Shown: positions 1-9,713, numbered from the stretch's first letter. The stretch is 23,234 nucleotides of DNA from Funneliformis mosseae (GCA_910592005.1 CAJVPP010001046.1:1-23234); one strand, 5' to 3'. Made by a program: numbers and translations. Notes: generated from the sequence alone by a model not told the origin.

Positions 1-87
1 GGCCAATTCGCTATAACATGAGTATTTTTATTATATTTGTTCAAAAAATTCGTTATATCAAGAGTTCGCTATATCAAAAGTTGACTG
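1..87 (-). mobile_element. Truncated pogo/Tigger-type MITE end
   Basis: Read on the minus strand, this piece starts with CAGTCAAC just inside a TA dinucleotide (88-89) and continues with GATATAGCGAAC and GATATAACGAA. This is the style of terminal inverted repeat found on pogo/Tigger members of the Tc1/mariner superfamily. It aligns over nearly its whole length with the first half of the complete 171-bp element at 3833-4003, in the opposite orientation. The other end lies outside the window. This copy keeps its CpG sites, whereas the copy at 3833 has TpG or CpA/TpA at the same places. Family placement is inferred from the repeat sequence only. Confidence 0.55.
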
Positions 88-166
88 TATATCTTGTTAA
101 CAAATTTTCCTATAATGAAAGCTTGATTGGCCTAGACGCTTACTTTATTATATTGAGTATTGACTG
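88..166 (+). mobile_element. Second pogo-type MITE end, 3' half
   Basis: This stretch ends in ATTGACTG followed by TA (167-168). It resembles the 3' half of the element at 3833-4003: the run from GGCCTAGACG through TTTATTATATTGAG matches GTCTAAGACA through TTTATTATAATAAGAG there. Because 1-87 ends in the same terminal repeat facing the same way, the two pieces look like two abutting or rearranged copies rather than one element. Confidence 0.4.
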
Positions 167-797
167 TAATACTTGAGAGTTAATTTTTTATAAGTTATAT
201 AGTAAATGAATATAATCTATTATTTATTTTTAAGTAATTTGGACTATTAATTTTATAGAATTATTTAACAAGAATAACTTTAATCAATTTAAACATAAAT
301 TTATATAGAATTTATAAATTAAAGATAATTTATTTAATAATAATAATAATATAAAGAAAATAAAATAAAATAAAATAAAGAAAATAAAGAAATAAAAGAA
401 ATATAAAAGATAAAAATTACAAAATAAGAAAAAAGTAGTATAGAGCTATCTAATTATAATTTGTATATAACTATTAATATTTTATTATAATATATGAAAA
501 GCTATATTTATACATTTTTAATCATATATAATAATATTTTAAATATATTAATTATATTAACTAAATTAAATATATTTATTATATCTAATATATTAATTAT
601 ATTTAATATATTAATATGTTTAATATGTTTAATATTCTTAATATTTAATACTATATTATATTACAGATTATATTACTTACAACTGGTTATAGTTTTAGTT
701 TTGTTCAATTATATTTCTATTATATTCTTAAGATATAAATATTTAAAATAAATTTTAACTCTTTTCTTCTATTAGGATTGTTAATTTATTTTTTTGC
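167..797. other. AT-rich low-complexity spacer
   Basis: No gene is recognised. Positions about 335-410 are a degenerate microsatellite of TAA and AAAAT units. Positions about 530-670 are overlapping TATTAAT/TTAATAT words. An 85-codon open frame at 494-751 is almost pure I, L, Y, F and N, as any long frame through AT-only repeats would be, so it is not called as a gene. Confidence 0.6.
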
Positions 798-962
798 TAT
801 ATAGGAGTATTTCTAGAAAAATCAGGTTTTGAGAAATTTTTGACTAAAATTAGGAGCTTAATATATTTTTAATCTAATAATATCAAAACTAAAATATAAT
901 AAAAATCTTAATTTTACTAAAAAATCTCTGAAACCTGATTTTCCTAACAATCAACTTATATA
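798..962. mobile_element. Short TA-flanked MITE, copy 1
   Basis: An element of about 165 bp with imperfect terminal inverted repeats. The left end reads TATATAGGAGTATTTCTAG and then AAAATCAGGTTTTGAGA. The right end, read in reverse complement, is TATATAAGTTGATTGTTAG and then AAAATCAGGTTTCAGAG. A second full-length copy lies at 11310-11473 in the same orientation and shares the internal GACTAAA-TTA-AGCTTAATA and ATCTARTAATAT segments. TA at the edges and the small size suggest a Tc1/mariner-derived MITE. No coding capacity. Confidence 0.65.
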
Positions 963-1439
963 AGTTTTTAATTATTTTTTTTTTTTATAAACTTAATATC
1001 TTTTATTCTTTAAGAATACTAATTCACTTTCTTATTTAGCTAATGATTTTAGATTATAATTTAGAAAAAAATAAATGCATTATAATAAAATATTTACAAA
1101 ATTTTTTCTAAATAAAGTCTTCTATCTACATACAATTTAGGTAACAAAAGAGAATAAGTACAAGAAAAGGTTTATTAAACTAATGATAAATACATATTCA
1201 ATATAAAAAAATAAGTATAAGTAGACAAAATCCTTTAGGATAATACTAACAAAAAAAATATATATTAGTAAAAATATAAAAAATTATAAAGGAACTTGAA
1301 TATAAATACTAATATATATTTTTTAATTTATATACTACTAATTCCTAGTATACTATTAAATAAATTAAATTATATAGTAAATATGTTTGTAAATGAAACA
1401 TTAATCTATTTTAAATTATAGATAGATTAGTTTTCTTTT
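963..1439. other. AT-rich spacer with one inverted repeat
   Basis: No gene is recognised. The only clear structure is a perfect 14-bp inverted repeat, AATATATATTAGTA at 1257-1270 and its complement at 1307-1320, continued outwards by A-runs facing T-runs. With such AT bias it may be a small MITE remnant or chance. Confidence 0.4.
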
Positions 1440-1960
1440 GTAAAACCTTTATTTACAGCATTTATCTTATATAATAAAGGAATTTAATATCAAAAGAAAT
1501 ATTATATTATTTTTTCATTTTGCTTATTATAATTAAATATTTTTTATTCACTAAATCATTTTTTTTTCATTTATTCAACCTTTCTTATTTATATAGATAA
1601 TTATATCATCAGAAAATTTTTTCTCATGAAATATTTATAAATTTAATTAAAAGTAATTTTATTCTATTTGCTAAACAACTTAAAATAACAGTAAAGTTTG
1701 CACGTTTATAACCAGTTGATAAAATTGAAATAGTATTAGTATCACATTGCTCAACTATTATATTACTAAATAAATTAAACATTATTAGCATTTTGTTCAT
1801 ATTGGTAGTGGATATTATATTCTTTTTTACAATAAAGAACATAAGATAAAAAATTATTTTGTTACTTAACATAATTATCTATAAGTCATTTAAAAATAAT
1901 TATTCTTTTTCTACTAATTAAATTATATTGAAACATAAATTTATCTACTATTTTTGTGAA
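1440..1960 (-). pseudogene. Decayed pogo/Tigger-type DDE transposase
   Basis: Conceptual minus-strand translation in shifting frames recovers, in order, the landmarks of a CENPB/pogo-family transposase (DDE_1-type superfamily). First comes VDKFMFQYNLISRKR (about 1905-1950), matching the W-V-D-K-F-M...L-RRRT region before the catalytic core. Next is NMNKM...FNLFSN..VEQ (about 1755-1805), in place of the usual N-M-D-E-T-P...F-D-P-SN..V. Then come STGYKRANFTVILSCLA (about 1675-1730) and SDDIIIYINKKG (about 1577-1612), and finally FLLILNSF (about 1475-1500), in place of L-L-x-D-S-F. Several stops interrupt the frames. Both visible catalytic aspartates read as Asn, as a G-to-A change in an Asp codon would give, so the gene is dead. 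The 82-codon frame at 1624-1872 is only its best-preserved piece. Terminal repeats of this copy were not found. Confidence 0.7.
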
Positions 1961-3792
1961 AATTTTATATCTTTAATATATAGATATTTTTTTGATATAT
2001 AATTTTTTTGGTTAATAAACAAGCTTTTACTTGAATTATATATTATAAAACTATTTTCAATTATTTTTACTACTCAATAAATTCTGCTTCTATCTGAAGA
2101 AATTTTAATCATACATTTTGACTAAGTTTTTGAGTATAAGATATTATTTTTAAAGTTATTCTTTATTATTAAGTCAATTATGAAGCTATTTTAATTCTAT
2201 TTAAATTTTTTAGCTGTTGACTTTTTACTACATTCTTGCTTATAATATGAAATAATCATTAACTTTTCTTATACTAATCATTGTTACTGAATTCATTTTC
2301 AATTATCTTAATATCTAAATTAAAAGGTTATAGTAGTTAATTCTATACATTAGAGTTTCTGACTTAGAATTTTCTTTAAATCCTACAGGTATCTGTTATA
2401 CTTGAATCAACTCAACGATTTATTATATTTTAGAATTTAAGATATATTTAATCAAACTTGTAATGACAAACTCAATAATAAAGTATTATAACAAATCCTA
2501 GATGAGAAACAATATTGAAGAAAAAAGTAATTTGTGTAGATTTAAATTGATTCTTTTTATTGATAATTTGAAACTTGCAAAAGAATTAATTACAACTTAA
2601 GCAAAAGCTATTCTATTATATTTATATAAAATTAATTTACTATAGTTAACTACTTGTTACACTATAAATTAACTAAATATGGATATATATTTTAATAAAA
2701 ATATACTTAAACATAATAAAATAATAAAAATAATATAAACTATAAAATAATAAAAAAAATAAAATAAATTATAGAAGTTAAAAAATTACAGGTAAAATAG
2801 AATTAATAAAATAAACAGATTATATAAAAAATACAGAAAAAATAGAAAAAATAGGTGAAACAGAAATTATTATTGATCACTGTTTGATGTAGTAGTAAGA
2901 TTATGTATTGTGAGATTATCATTAATTGGTAAATCTCATGTAATATTTAGAGCTGTAATTTTTGTTATTGATACTATTCATACCTATTTTTATTTATAAT
3001 TCTAACATAAAATATCTTATAATTTTTATGAATTATATTTCTAAAATATAATATTTCTAATAGTGAATAATTATTTTATAGTTAATTTATAATATTACAA
3101 AAAAATTTTATACTTTAAGTTTTAAAAGTATGATAAAAAACTTGAAAAATATAAAAGCTATATATATCACAATTTTCATTATATTAAAGCTTTTTAATAG
3201 CAATAATAATCTTATAATTATTTAAAATAGTTTTTCTTAATTGATAATAACTTATAAAATTACTATCAAAGTTTTATAGATATTAGATCAATAATTAACA
3301 AATGTGATTAATTAAATAAAACAGATAAATTATTTTAAAAAATATTAATTAATACTTGTAAAATAATATAATCAAAAAGCCATTTTAAATATTATTATAA
3401 TTTTCATATATTACAATTTATCAAATATATAAAAATTATAAAATATTAATTTGCAAATAATTTAATAAAAAATGATTTTTAATTATTTAATACAAAATAT
3501 ATTACAAATTGTTAGTATTTTAAAAAATTTAAAAGTAAATTTATTTTTCAAATATAAAAATATGAAAGATTTTAAAATTAGTTAATAAGAAAAAAAAGAA
3601 ATCTTGGTAACAAAATAAAAAAATTTGTTAAAACTATTTTTTTAAAAAAAATCAGAAAAGATGATCTGAAAGATTTGTATTATTAAATTAAATATTGTTG
3701 AGTTAAATGTTAAATTTAATAATTAGTAGTATAGCATTTATAATTATTATAAAATACCTTGTGATAATATATCTCTGTTTATAGTATTCTAC
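1961..3792. other. AT-rich spacer, possible transposon N-terminal remnants
   Basis: No intact gene. About 2060-2600 is less repetitive than its surroundings and might hold the eroded N-terminal part of the pogo transposase, but I could not recover a convincing helix-turn-helix. From 2700 to 3790 the DNA is almost only A and T with short homopolymer runs. A TATAGTTAAC word at 2641-2650 resembles a pogo-type terminus but has no recognisable partner. Confidence 0.4.
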
Positions 3793-4055
3793 TACCTATA
3801 GTACTTAATACCTAATAAAATATTTACATATATAGTTAACTTTTTATATAGCAAACTCTTGATATAATAAATTTTTTGAATAAATATAATAAAAATACTT
3901 TATTATAGCAAATATGCTAATCAAATCACTTAAAATCTTTACTATAGTCTTATAACGAAGTTAAAGTCTAAGACATAGAATTTATTATAATAAGAGTTGA
4001 CTATATTATATAATTTTTAAAATATTTTTGTAAAATATCTGAGATACTATAGGTA
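3793..4055. repeat. Outer inverted repeat around a MITE
   Basis: CTACCTATAGTACT at about 3793-3806 is mirrored by AGATACTATAGGTAA at about 4041-4055. The match is roughly 12 of 14 bp in inverted orientation. The pair brackets the pogo-type MITE at 3833-4003 almost symmetrically, so it may be the termini of an older element hit by the MITE, or extended arms of the MITE itself. Confidence 0.35.
3833..4003 (+). mobile_element. Complete 171-bp pogo-type MITE
   Basis: The element is bounded by TA on both sides (3831-3832 and 4004-4005). Its termini are TAGTTAAC on the left and, in reverse complement, TAGTCAAC on the right. Its first about 85 bp align with the reverse complement of window positions 1-87, including TATAGCAAACTCTTGATATAA against TATAGCGAACTCTTGATATAA. 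Differences are mostly C-to-T or G-to-A at former CpG sites. It has no coding capacity and would depend on a pogo-type transposase such as the fossil at about 1440-1960. Confidence 0.6.
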
Positions 4056-4956
4056 ATATTATATGATATTAATAGTTTCAACTTGTGATTCCCAAATTAC
4101 TATATTTGATGCTAGCATTATGATTACTCTAGCTTTATTCCATTAATAAAAAATAAAAAATAAAAGAAATTTTTTAGTAATATATTACTATTAAATATAA
4201 GAATAATAAATAATTATATCTAGTTAACCAATATTAATAATATATACAAATAGAAATAAATAAAAACATAAAAAATCTTATTTTTTTAATTCTATTAATG
4301 AGTTTATATGTGAGAGTTTTATTAAGAGTTATACAAAAAAATAAATCAGTTTCATCAGCTATATCATTATAAAATTTATTAAAGTTTTTCTCATTCTTAA
4401 GAAAATATTTTTAATTATATACTTGCTAATTCTTCATGTAACTTATGATAAAGGCTATTTTTTTTTTAAATTGTGTAATCTAACTATTTGAAATTATTAA
4501 AGTATTTTTAAGTATATCTAAATTATTTATAAAAAAATAACTTTTTCTTTCAAAATTACATCTAAAATAAATATATAATTATTAAAAATCTGATTAATCT
4601 AAATTTTTAACGTCTTATTAACTAATAAAATTTTAACTTGATGTGAATATTTAAAAATAGTAAAAATATTATTATCTTCAATTGCTAAAAGATATCTTTT
4701 TAATATTTTAGATATTATTATTTAATTTATATTTAAATTCTATTATATATTAAAAAAATTATATTGTTTTGAGTTTTTTTAGAATTATTATTAATATAAT
4801 TACAAATTTTTTATATTATAATTTAGTTAAAATGTATATATTCTTTTGTGAACTTTAAAGATAATATATTTTAAAAGTAATAATACAATTTTATTTTAAA
4901 ATAAATATTGATCTTTTATTAGATAAATCAAGTTACATTATTTTAAATTTTATTGA
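4056..4956. other. AT-rich spacer
   Basis: No gene is recognised. About 4310-4420 has a slightly more gene-like composition on the minus strand (an open run of about 40 codons without a known motif). The rest is A/T homopolymer-rich DNA without repeats I could pair. Confidence 0.4.
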
Positions 4957-5068
4957 AAATTTATTGATAATCTAGAAAATCTAAATTACAATATAAAATT
5001 TATTGATTAAACAAATTTAATATTATTCCTAATCTGTAATATAGATTTTTTAGATTATCAATAAATTT
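4957..5068. repeat. 112-bp foldback with 27-bp arms
   Basis: AAATTTATTGATAATCTA at the start of the left arm (4957-4983) is repeated in reverse complement in the right arm (5042-5068). Twenty-six of 27 positions pair around a 58-nt spacer. This is the shape of a very small MITE or a hairpin-forming insertion. No clear target duplication was found. Confidence 0.5.
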
Positions 5069-6327
5069 TTTAAGATTATAGTATTATATAACAATTTATT
5101 ATTACTTACTTAAATAATATTTTAATAATATTGACTATAATGTTAAATTAAAATAATAAAATTGAATTATTTTTGTAAAATTTTAGTTAAAAAAATTATA
5201 TAAATTTTAAAAAAATTATTAATTATTCAGAAAATTTTAATTAGTAGTAAACCTATAAATAAATCAAAAGTTAAAAAAGTGATTCATGAATTATAATCTG
5301 TACAAATAGCATAAATATCTAAATAAATAGATTATTTTTATATAATATAAATTTTTGTAAATATTTATAGATTATTTAATAGATATTTGTGAATGTCTTA
5401 TAGATTAATAAATAATTTGTTAGATTAATCTACATGGATAGTTTAACTTATAATATTTTAATTTATATCTAATTTGTTAAAAATTAGATTTATTAATAGA
5501 ATAATAAATTTTTTTAAAAAAAAATTTACTAAATTCAAATAATGTGAAATTAATTATTTAATACAAAAAACATAATAGCAAAATATATTTTTTTAAAATA
5601 ATACTTGTTTTTCACCTTTTTATCCATTAAACATATGATATTTATATAGTTTTATATCATATAAAATTATTTAAAATCATGTAAACAATGAAATCACATT
5701 CTTTGTAAAATAATCTATTTATAATGTTATGATATAATATTGCAATATAGTATTACATTACAGTATATTATTATAGTATTACATTTTAATATTAAATATT
5801 GTGATATATATATATAATTACTAAGATCCTTTCCAAATTAATATAATTAAGTTTATAAGTTTATTGCTTTATCAAAATAATGAAATATTATATTATATAA
5901 AATAGATTATGTTATATTTTATTTGATTTCAAAAATTTAGATTTATAGATATATGTTTTAAAGATTAATAATAAATAAAATAACATTATTCATAAAATTT
6001 TTATTTATAAATAATACGAATTTACAGATATTCAAAAATTATATGCTATTTATAAGACTTGCAGTTTATTTATAAATATTTGATAAATTATCTGTGAATT
6101 ATTTATTTGATTTTCTATAAATATAAAATAGGTATTTAGATGATCATTAGTCAAAATCAAAAAAATCAAACATGCAAAAATCAGCCTAAAATCAGCCTAA
6201 ATTCAGCAAATTATAAAAAATCAGTCCAGCTAATTAGCATACATTAGAAATTAGTCAAAAATCATTCAAAATTTAACCTATCTTATTCAACCTATCTCAT
6301 TTATAATCAATTGACATCTAATTGGAA
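5069..6327. other. AT-rich spacer, possible outer element end
   Basis: No gene is recognised. The DNA is AT-only until about 6130, after which complexity rises. AAATCAGCCT recurs in short tandem at 6177-6206. At about 6235 the words TAG..TACATTAG.AAATTAG..TC resemble the terminal repeat TAGTACATTAAATTCAG found in inverted orientation at 9734. They may mark the left end of the 25-bp-array element, but no target duplication supports this. Confidence 0.35.
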
Positions 6328-6356
6328 TGATTGTATTATTCCTTAGGTATAATAGG
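6328..6356. repeat. Left stub of the 25-bp palindromic minisatellite
   Basis: The fragment GATTGTATTATTCCTTAGG continues in phase with the array that resumes at 8301. It ends with ATAATAGG (6349-6356), the left copy of the 8-bp duplication flanking the element at 6357-8300. It is the part of the 25-bp-unit array cut off by that insertion. Confidence 0.6.
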
Positions 6357-6364
6357 TAGTATTC

Positions 6365-6480
6365 TGTACAAATTCAGATTCAGATTCAGATCAGATCAGA
6401 TCTGTCAGATTTAGATTCAGATTTAGATTTGATCTGTCAGATTCAGATTGGATTCAGATCTAATCCGTCAGATCTGAATT
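6365..6480. repeat. Left subterminal CAGATTCAGATC repeats of element A
   Basis: Dense, irregularly spaced direct copies of CAGATT, CAGATC and TCTGTCAGATT lie between the terminal repeat and the minisatellite. The same words recur in both orientations at 8100-8290. By analogy with hAT elements such as Ac, these are candidate binding sites for a transposase. That role is inference. Confidence 0.6.
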
Positions 6481-6486
6481 CAACTT

Positions 6487-8092
6487 TTTTAAAGCTGAAA
6501 AGTTTCTTTTTAATGAAAAGTGACGAATTTTTAGACTTTTTTTGAGCCAAAAATTTGTTTCCTTTCATTGAAAAGAAATGAATTTTTGATCTCTTTTAGA
6601 ACTGAAAATTTTCTTTCATTGAAAAGAAACGAATTTTCAAAACTCTTTTAGAGCTGAAAAATTCCTTTTATTGAAAAGGAACGACTTTTCAGAACTCTTT
6701 TAGAGTTGAAAAGTTCCTTTCAATAAAAAGAAATGACTTTTTAGAACTCTTTAGAACTGAAAAAGTTCCTTTCAATGAAAAGGAATGACTTTTCAGAACT
6801 CTTTTAGAGCTGAAAAGGTTCCTTTCAATAAAAAGAGACGAATTTTCAGACTTCTTTTGAGCCAAAAATTTGTTTCCTTTCAATAAAAAGGAATGACTTT
6901 CAGAATTCTTTTAGAGCTGAAAAGTTCCTTTTATTGAAAAGGAATGACTTTTCAGAACTTTTTTAGAGCTAAAAAGGTTTCTTTCAATGAAAAGAAAAGA
7001 CTTTTCAAAACTCTTTAAGAGCTGAAAAGGTTTCTTTCAATGAAAAGAAAAGATTTTTCAGAACTCTTTAAGAGTTGAAAAGATTTCTTTCAATGAAAAG
7101 GAATAACTTTTTAGAACTCTTTTAGAGCTGAAAAGGTTCCTTTCAATGAAAAGGAACAACTTTTCAGAATTCTTTTAGAGCTGAAAAGGTTCCTTTCAAT
7201 AAAAAGGAATGAATTTTCAGACTTATTTTAAGCCAAAAATTTGTTTCCTTTCATTGAAAAGAAACGAATTTTTGAAACTTTTTTAGAATTAAAAAGTTCC
7301 TTTTATTGAAAAGGAATGACTTTTCAGAACTCTTTTAGAGTCAAAAAGTTTCTTTCATTGAAAAGAAATGAATTTTTAGATCTCTTTTAGAACTAAAAAG
7401 TTCCTTTTATTGAAAAAGAATGACTTTTCAGAATTCTTTTAAAGCCAAAAAGGTTCTTTTTAATAAAAAGAAATGATTTTTTGAAACTCTTTTAGAGCTA
7501 AAAAGTTCCTTTCATTAAAAAGAAACAACTTTTCAGAACTCTTTTAGAGTTAAAAAGGTCCCTTTTAATGAAAAGGAACAACTTTTCAGAATTTTTTAGA
7601 GCTGAAAAGATTCCTTTCAATAAAAAGAAATAACTTTTCAGAACTCTTTTAGAGCTGAAAAGGTTCCTTTCAATGAAAAGAGATGAATTTTTGAACTTCT
7701 TTTAAGCCAAAAATTTGTTTCCTTTCATTAAAAAGAAACAAAATTTTAAAATTCTTTTAGAACCAAAAAGTTCCCTTTATTGAAAAGGAATGACTTTTCA
7801 GAACTCTTTTAGAGTTGAAAAGTTCCTTTCATTGAAAAGGAATGACTTTTCAGAACTTTTTTAGAGTTGAAAATGTTCCTTTTAATGAAAAGGAATGACT
7901 TTTTGAAACTCTTTTAGAACTAAAAAGGTTTCTTTTAATAAAAAGGAACGAATTTTCAGAACTTTTTTAAAGCTGAAAAGATTCCTTTCAATGAAAAGGA
8001 ATGACTTTTTGAAACGCTTTAAAGCTGAAAAGGATCCTTTCATTGAAAAGAAACATTTTCAGATCTCTTTTAAAACTGAAAATTCATTTTTC
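6487..8092. repeat. Minisatellite of about 30 hairpin units of about 52 bp
   Basis: A typical unit runs CTGAAAAGGTTCCTTTCA, then ATGAAAAGGAATGA, then CTTTTCAGAACTC and TTTTAGAG, with units of 51-53 bp. Each unit holds two dyads. TTCCTTT pairs with AAAGGAA. CTTTTCAG pairs with CTGAAAAG across a loop that contains CTCT..AGAG. Variants are scattered, many of them C/T or G/A changes. A longer variant unit containing TTTGAGCC or TTTAAGCC followed by AAAAATTTGTTTCC recurs at about 6541, 6856, 7227 and 7701, that is every 6, 7 and 9 units. Open frames in this stretch, such as 6689-6883 on the minus strand, are by-products of the repeat. Confidence 0.85.
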
Positions 8093-8099
8093 AATAATA

Positions 8100-8290
8100 C
8101 TTTCAGATTCAGATTGGATCAGATTTAAACTTAAATCAATCTATCAGATTCAGATTTGAGATTCAATCTATTAGATTCAGATCAAATCTGAATTTTAACG
8201 GATCTATCAGATTCAGATCAGATTCAGATCCTAAAAAATGAAAATCAGATCAGATCAGATTTGAATAAAATCTAATCTGATCTGATTTTG
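8100..8290. repeat. Right subterminal CAGATC repeats of element A
   Basis: Direct and inverted copies of CAGATTCAGATC, GATCAGATCAGATTT and their complements run up to the right terminal repeat of element A. AAATCAGATCAGATCAG and its near-complement AATCTGATCTGATTTT form a local hairpin at about 8242-8290. Confidence 0.6.
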
Positions 8291-8300
8291 CAGAATACTA

Positions 8301-8665
8301 ATAATAGGTATTATTATTCCTTAAAAATAATAGTATTATTATATCTAAGGTATAATAGTTTTATCATTTCTAAGGTATAATGGTTTTATTATATCTAAGA
8401 AATGATGATATTATTGTACCTTAGGTATGACGATTTTATCATTTCTAAGAAAAGATGTATTTATTATTCCTTAGATACAATGGTATTATTATTCCTTAAA
8501 AATGATAGATTTATTATTCCTTAGAGATGATAGTATTATTGTACCTAAGGAATGATTATTTTATCATGATGATATTATCATTCTTTAAGTACAATGATTT
8601 TATTGTTTCTAAAGAACAATGATATTATCATTCCTTAGGAATAATAATTTTATCATTTTTTAGGA
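8301..8665. repeat. Central block of the 25-bp palindromic minisatellite
   Basis: About 14 units of 25 bp with consensus close to ATTCCTTAGGAATGATAGTTTTATT. The core ATCATTCCTTAGGAATGAT is a perfect palindrome, so every unit can form a small hairpin or bind a dimer. The block begins exactly at the right flank of element A and ends at the left flank of element B. It is thus the middle third of one array split by two insertions. Confidence 0.8.
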
Positions 8666-8673
8666 ACAATAGT

Positions 8674-9342
8674 TAATGCTCTAAACAGTTCAGTTCAGTC
8701 CAGATTATAGGCCAATCTGAAACTGAACTAAACTGTAAACTGGTAAAAATCTGAACTGAACTGAAAATTTTAGATTAATCCGTAATTTTAGATTGTTTAG
8801 AATAATTCTTTTATTATTCATTTGGAATGATAACTTCAATCATTCCAAATGAATAATTCTATTATCATTCTTTTGAAATGATAATTTAATCATTCTAATT
8901 GAATAATTCTTTTATCATTCATTTGGAACAATAATTTCATCGTTCTAATTAAACGATTCTTTTATCATTCTTTTTGAATGATAATTTAATTATTTCAATT
9001 AAACAATTTTTTATTATTCATTTAAAACGATGACTTCAATCGTTCTAAATGAACAAATCTTTATCATTCGTTTAGAATGATAATTTAATCGTTCTAATTA
9101 AATGATTTTCTTATTTTCGTTTAGAATGATAACTTCAATCATTTTAAATAATCTGAAATTTTAGATTAATCCAAAATTTTTGGTTCAATTCAGATTTTTT
9201 TCAGTTCAGATTAGATTAATAATCTGAAAAAAATTTGAATTGAACTGAAAATTTTCAGATTGAATTTTTTGTAATCTGAAATCAAATTGAAGTTAATCTG
9301 AACTGAAAATTTTCAGATTAATCTGAATTGTTCAAAGCTTTA
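8674..9342. mobile_element. hAT-like non-autonomous element B
   Basis: A 669-bp insertion with ends TAATGCTCTAAACAGTTCAG on the left and, in reverse complement, TAAAGCTTTGAACAATTCAG on the right. The 8-bp flanks are ACAATAGT (8666-8673) and ACAATGGT (9343-9350), one transition apart. The left end TAATG fits the hAT consensus YARNG. Joining the flanks with one duplication removed restores the 25-bp phase of the surrounding minisatellite, which independently supports the borders. Subterminal zones carry AACTGAACTGAAAATTTT-type repeats. The interior is a private array of about 50-bp palindromic units. No transposase is encoded. Confidence 0.7.
8800..9150. repeat. Minisatellite of about 7 palindromic 50-bp units in element B
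   Basis: Units follow the pattern CATTTGGAATGATAACTT, then CAATCATTCCAAATGAA, then TAATTCTTTTAT. The first copy is a perfect 15-bp inverted repeat around a 7-nt loop (8817-8853). Later copies are degraded by changes in one arm, partly compensated in the other, for example GGAACAAT facing ATCGTTCTAA. Confidence 0.75.
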
Positions 9343-9713
9343 ACAATGGTATTATCATACCTAAGAAATGATAGTTTTATTATTCTTAAGGTACAATACA
9401 TTTATTATTCATAAAGAACAATTGTTTTATTGTATCTAAGAAACAATAGTATTATTATTCTTTAGATACAATAATTTTATTATTTCTAAAGTATGATGGT
9501 ATTATTATTCTTTAAGGATAATAGTATTATTATTTCTTAGGAATGATAGTTTTATTATTTCTTAGAGACGATAATTTTATCATTTTTTAGGGATGATGGT
9601 TTTATCATTTCTTAAAAACAATAGTTTTATCGTTTTTTAGGAATGATAGTTTTATTATTCTTAAGAAATAATTGTTTTATCATTTCTTAAAAATGATAGT
9701 ATTATTATTCTAA
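9343..9713. repeat. Right block of the 25-bp palindromic minisatellite
   Basis: About 14 further 25-bp units of the ATTTCTTAGGAATGATAGTTTTATT type, continuing the array of 8301-8665 after element B. Phase is kept across element B. Units here are more AT-drifted, with GGAATGAT often AAAATGAT. Confidence 0.8.

Larger units (their letters stand above)
6357..8300. mobile_element. hAT-like non-autonomous element A with internal minisatellite
   Basis: A 1944-bp insertion with perfect 10-bp terminal inverted repeats (TAGTATTCTG...CAGAATACTA) and identical 8-bp flanks ATAATAGG at 6349-6356 and 8301-8308. Subterminal zones of about 110 bp (left) and 190 bp (right) are packed with CAGATTCAGATC-type words, as transposase-binding subterminal repeats are in hAT elements. 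The interior is a tandem array of about 52-bp units. There is no transposase, so it must be mobilised in trans. An 8-bp duplication is the hAT hallmark, although the ends read TAGTA where the hAT consensus is YARNG. Caution: the flanks lie in a repeat array, which could produce matching 8-mers by chance. Confidence 0.68.

Noticed and set aside
494..751. 85-codon open frame, very hydrophobic
   Set aside because: It runs through TTAATATAT-type simple repeats. The I/L/Y/F/N composition is what AT-only DNA encodes, and no motif or splice context is visible.
1257..1320. 14-bp inverted repeat as a MITE
   Set aside because: It is made only of A/T-rich words, has no target duplication and no second copy, so chance is likely.
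6689..6883. 64-codon minus-strand frame rich in K, S and F
   Set aside because: It lies inside the 52-bp minisatellite and its repeats follow the DNA repeats; neighbouring units break the frame.
6487..9713. CRISPR-like arrays
   Set aside because: Units are contiguous and all degenerate, with no unique spacers of constant length and no cas genes. Introns and eukaryotic genes surround them.
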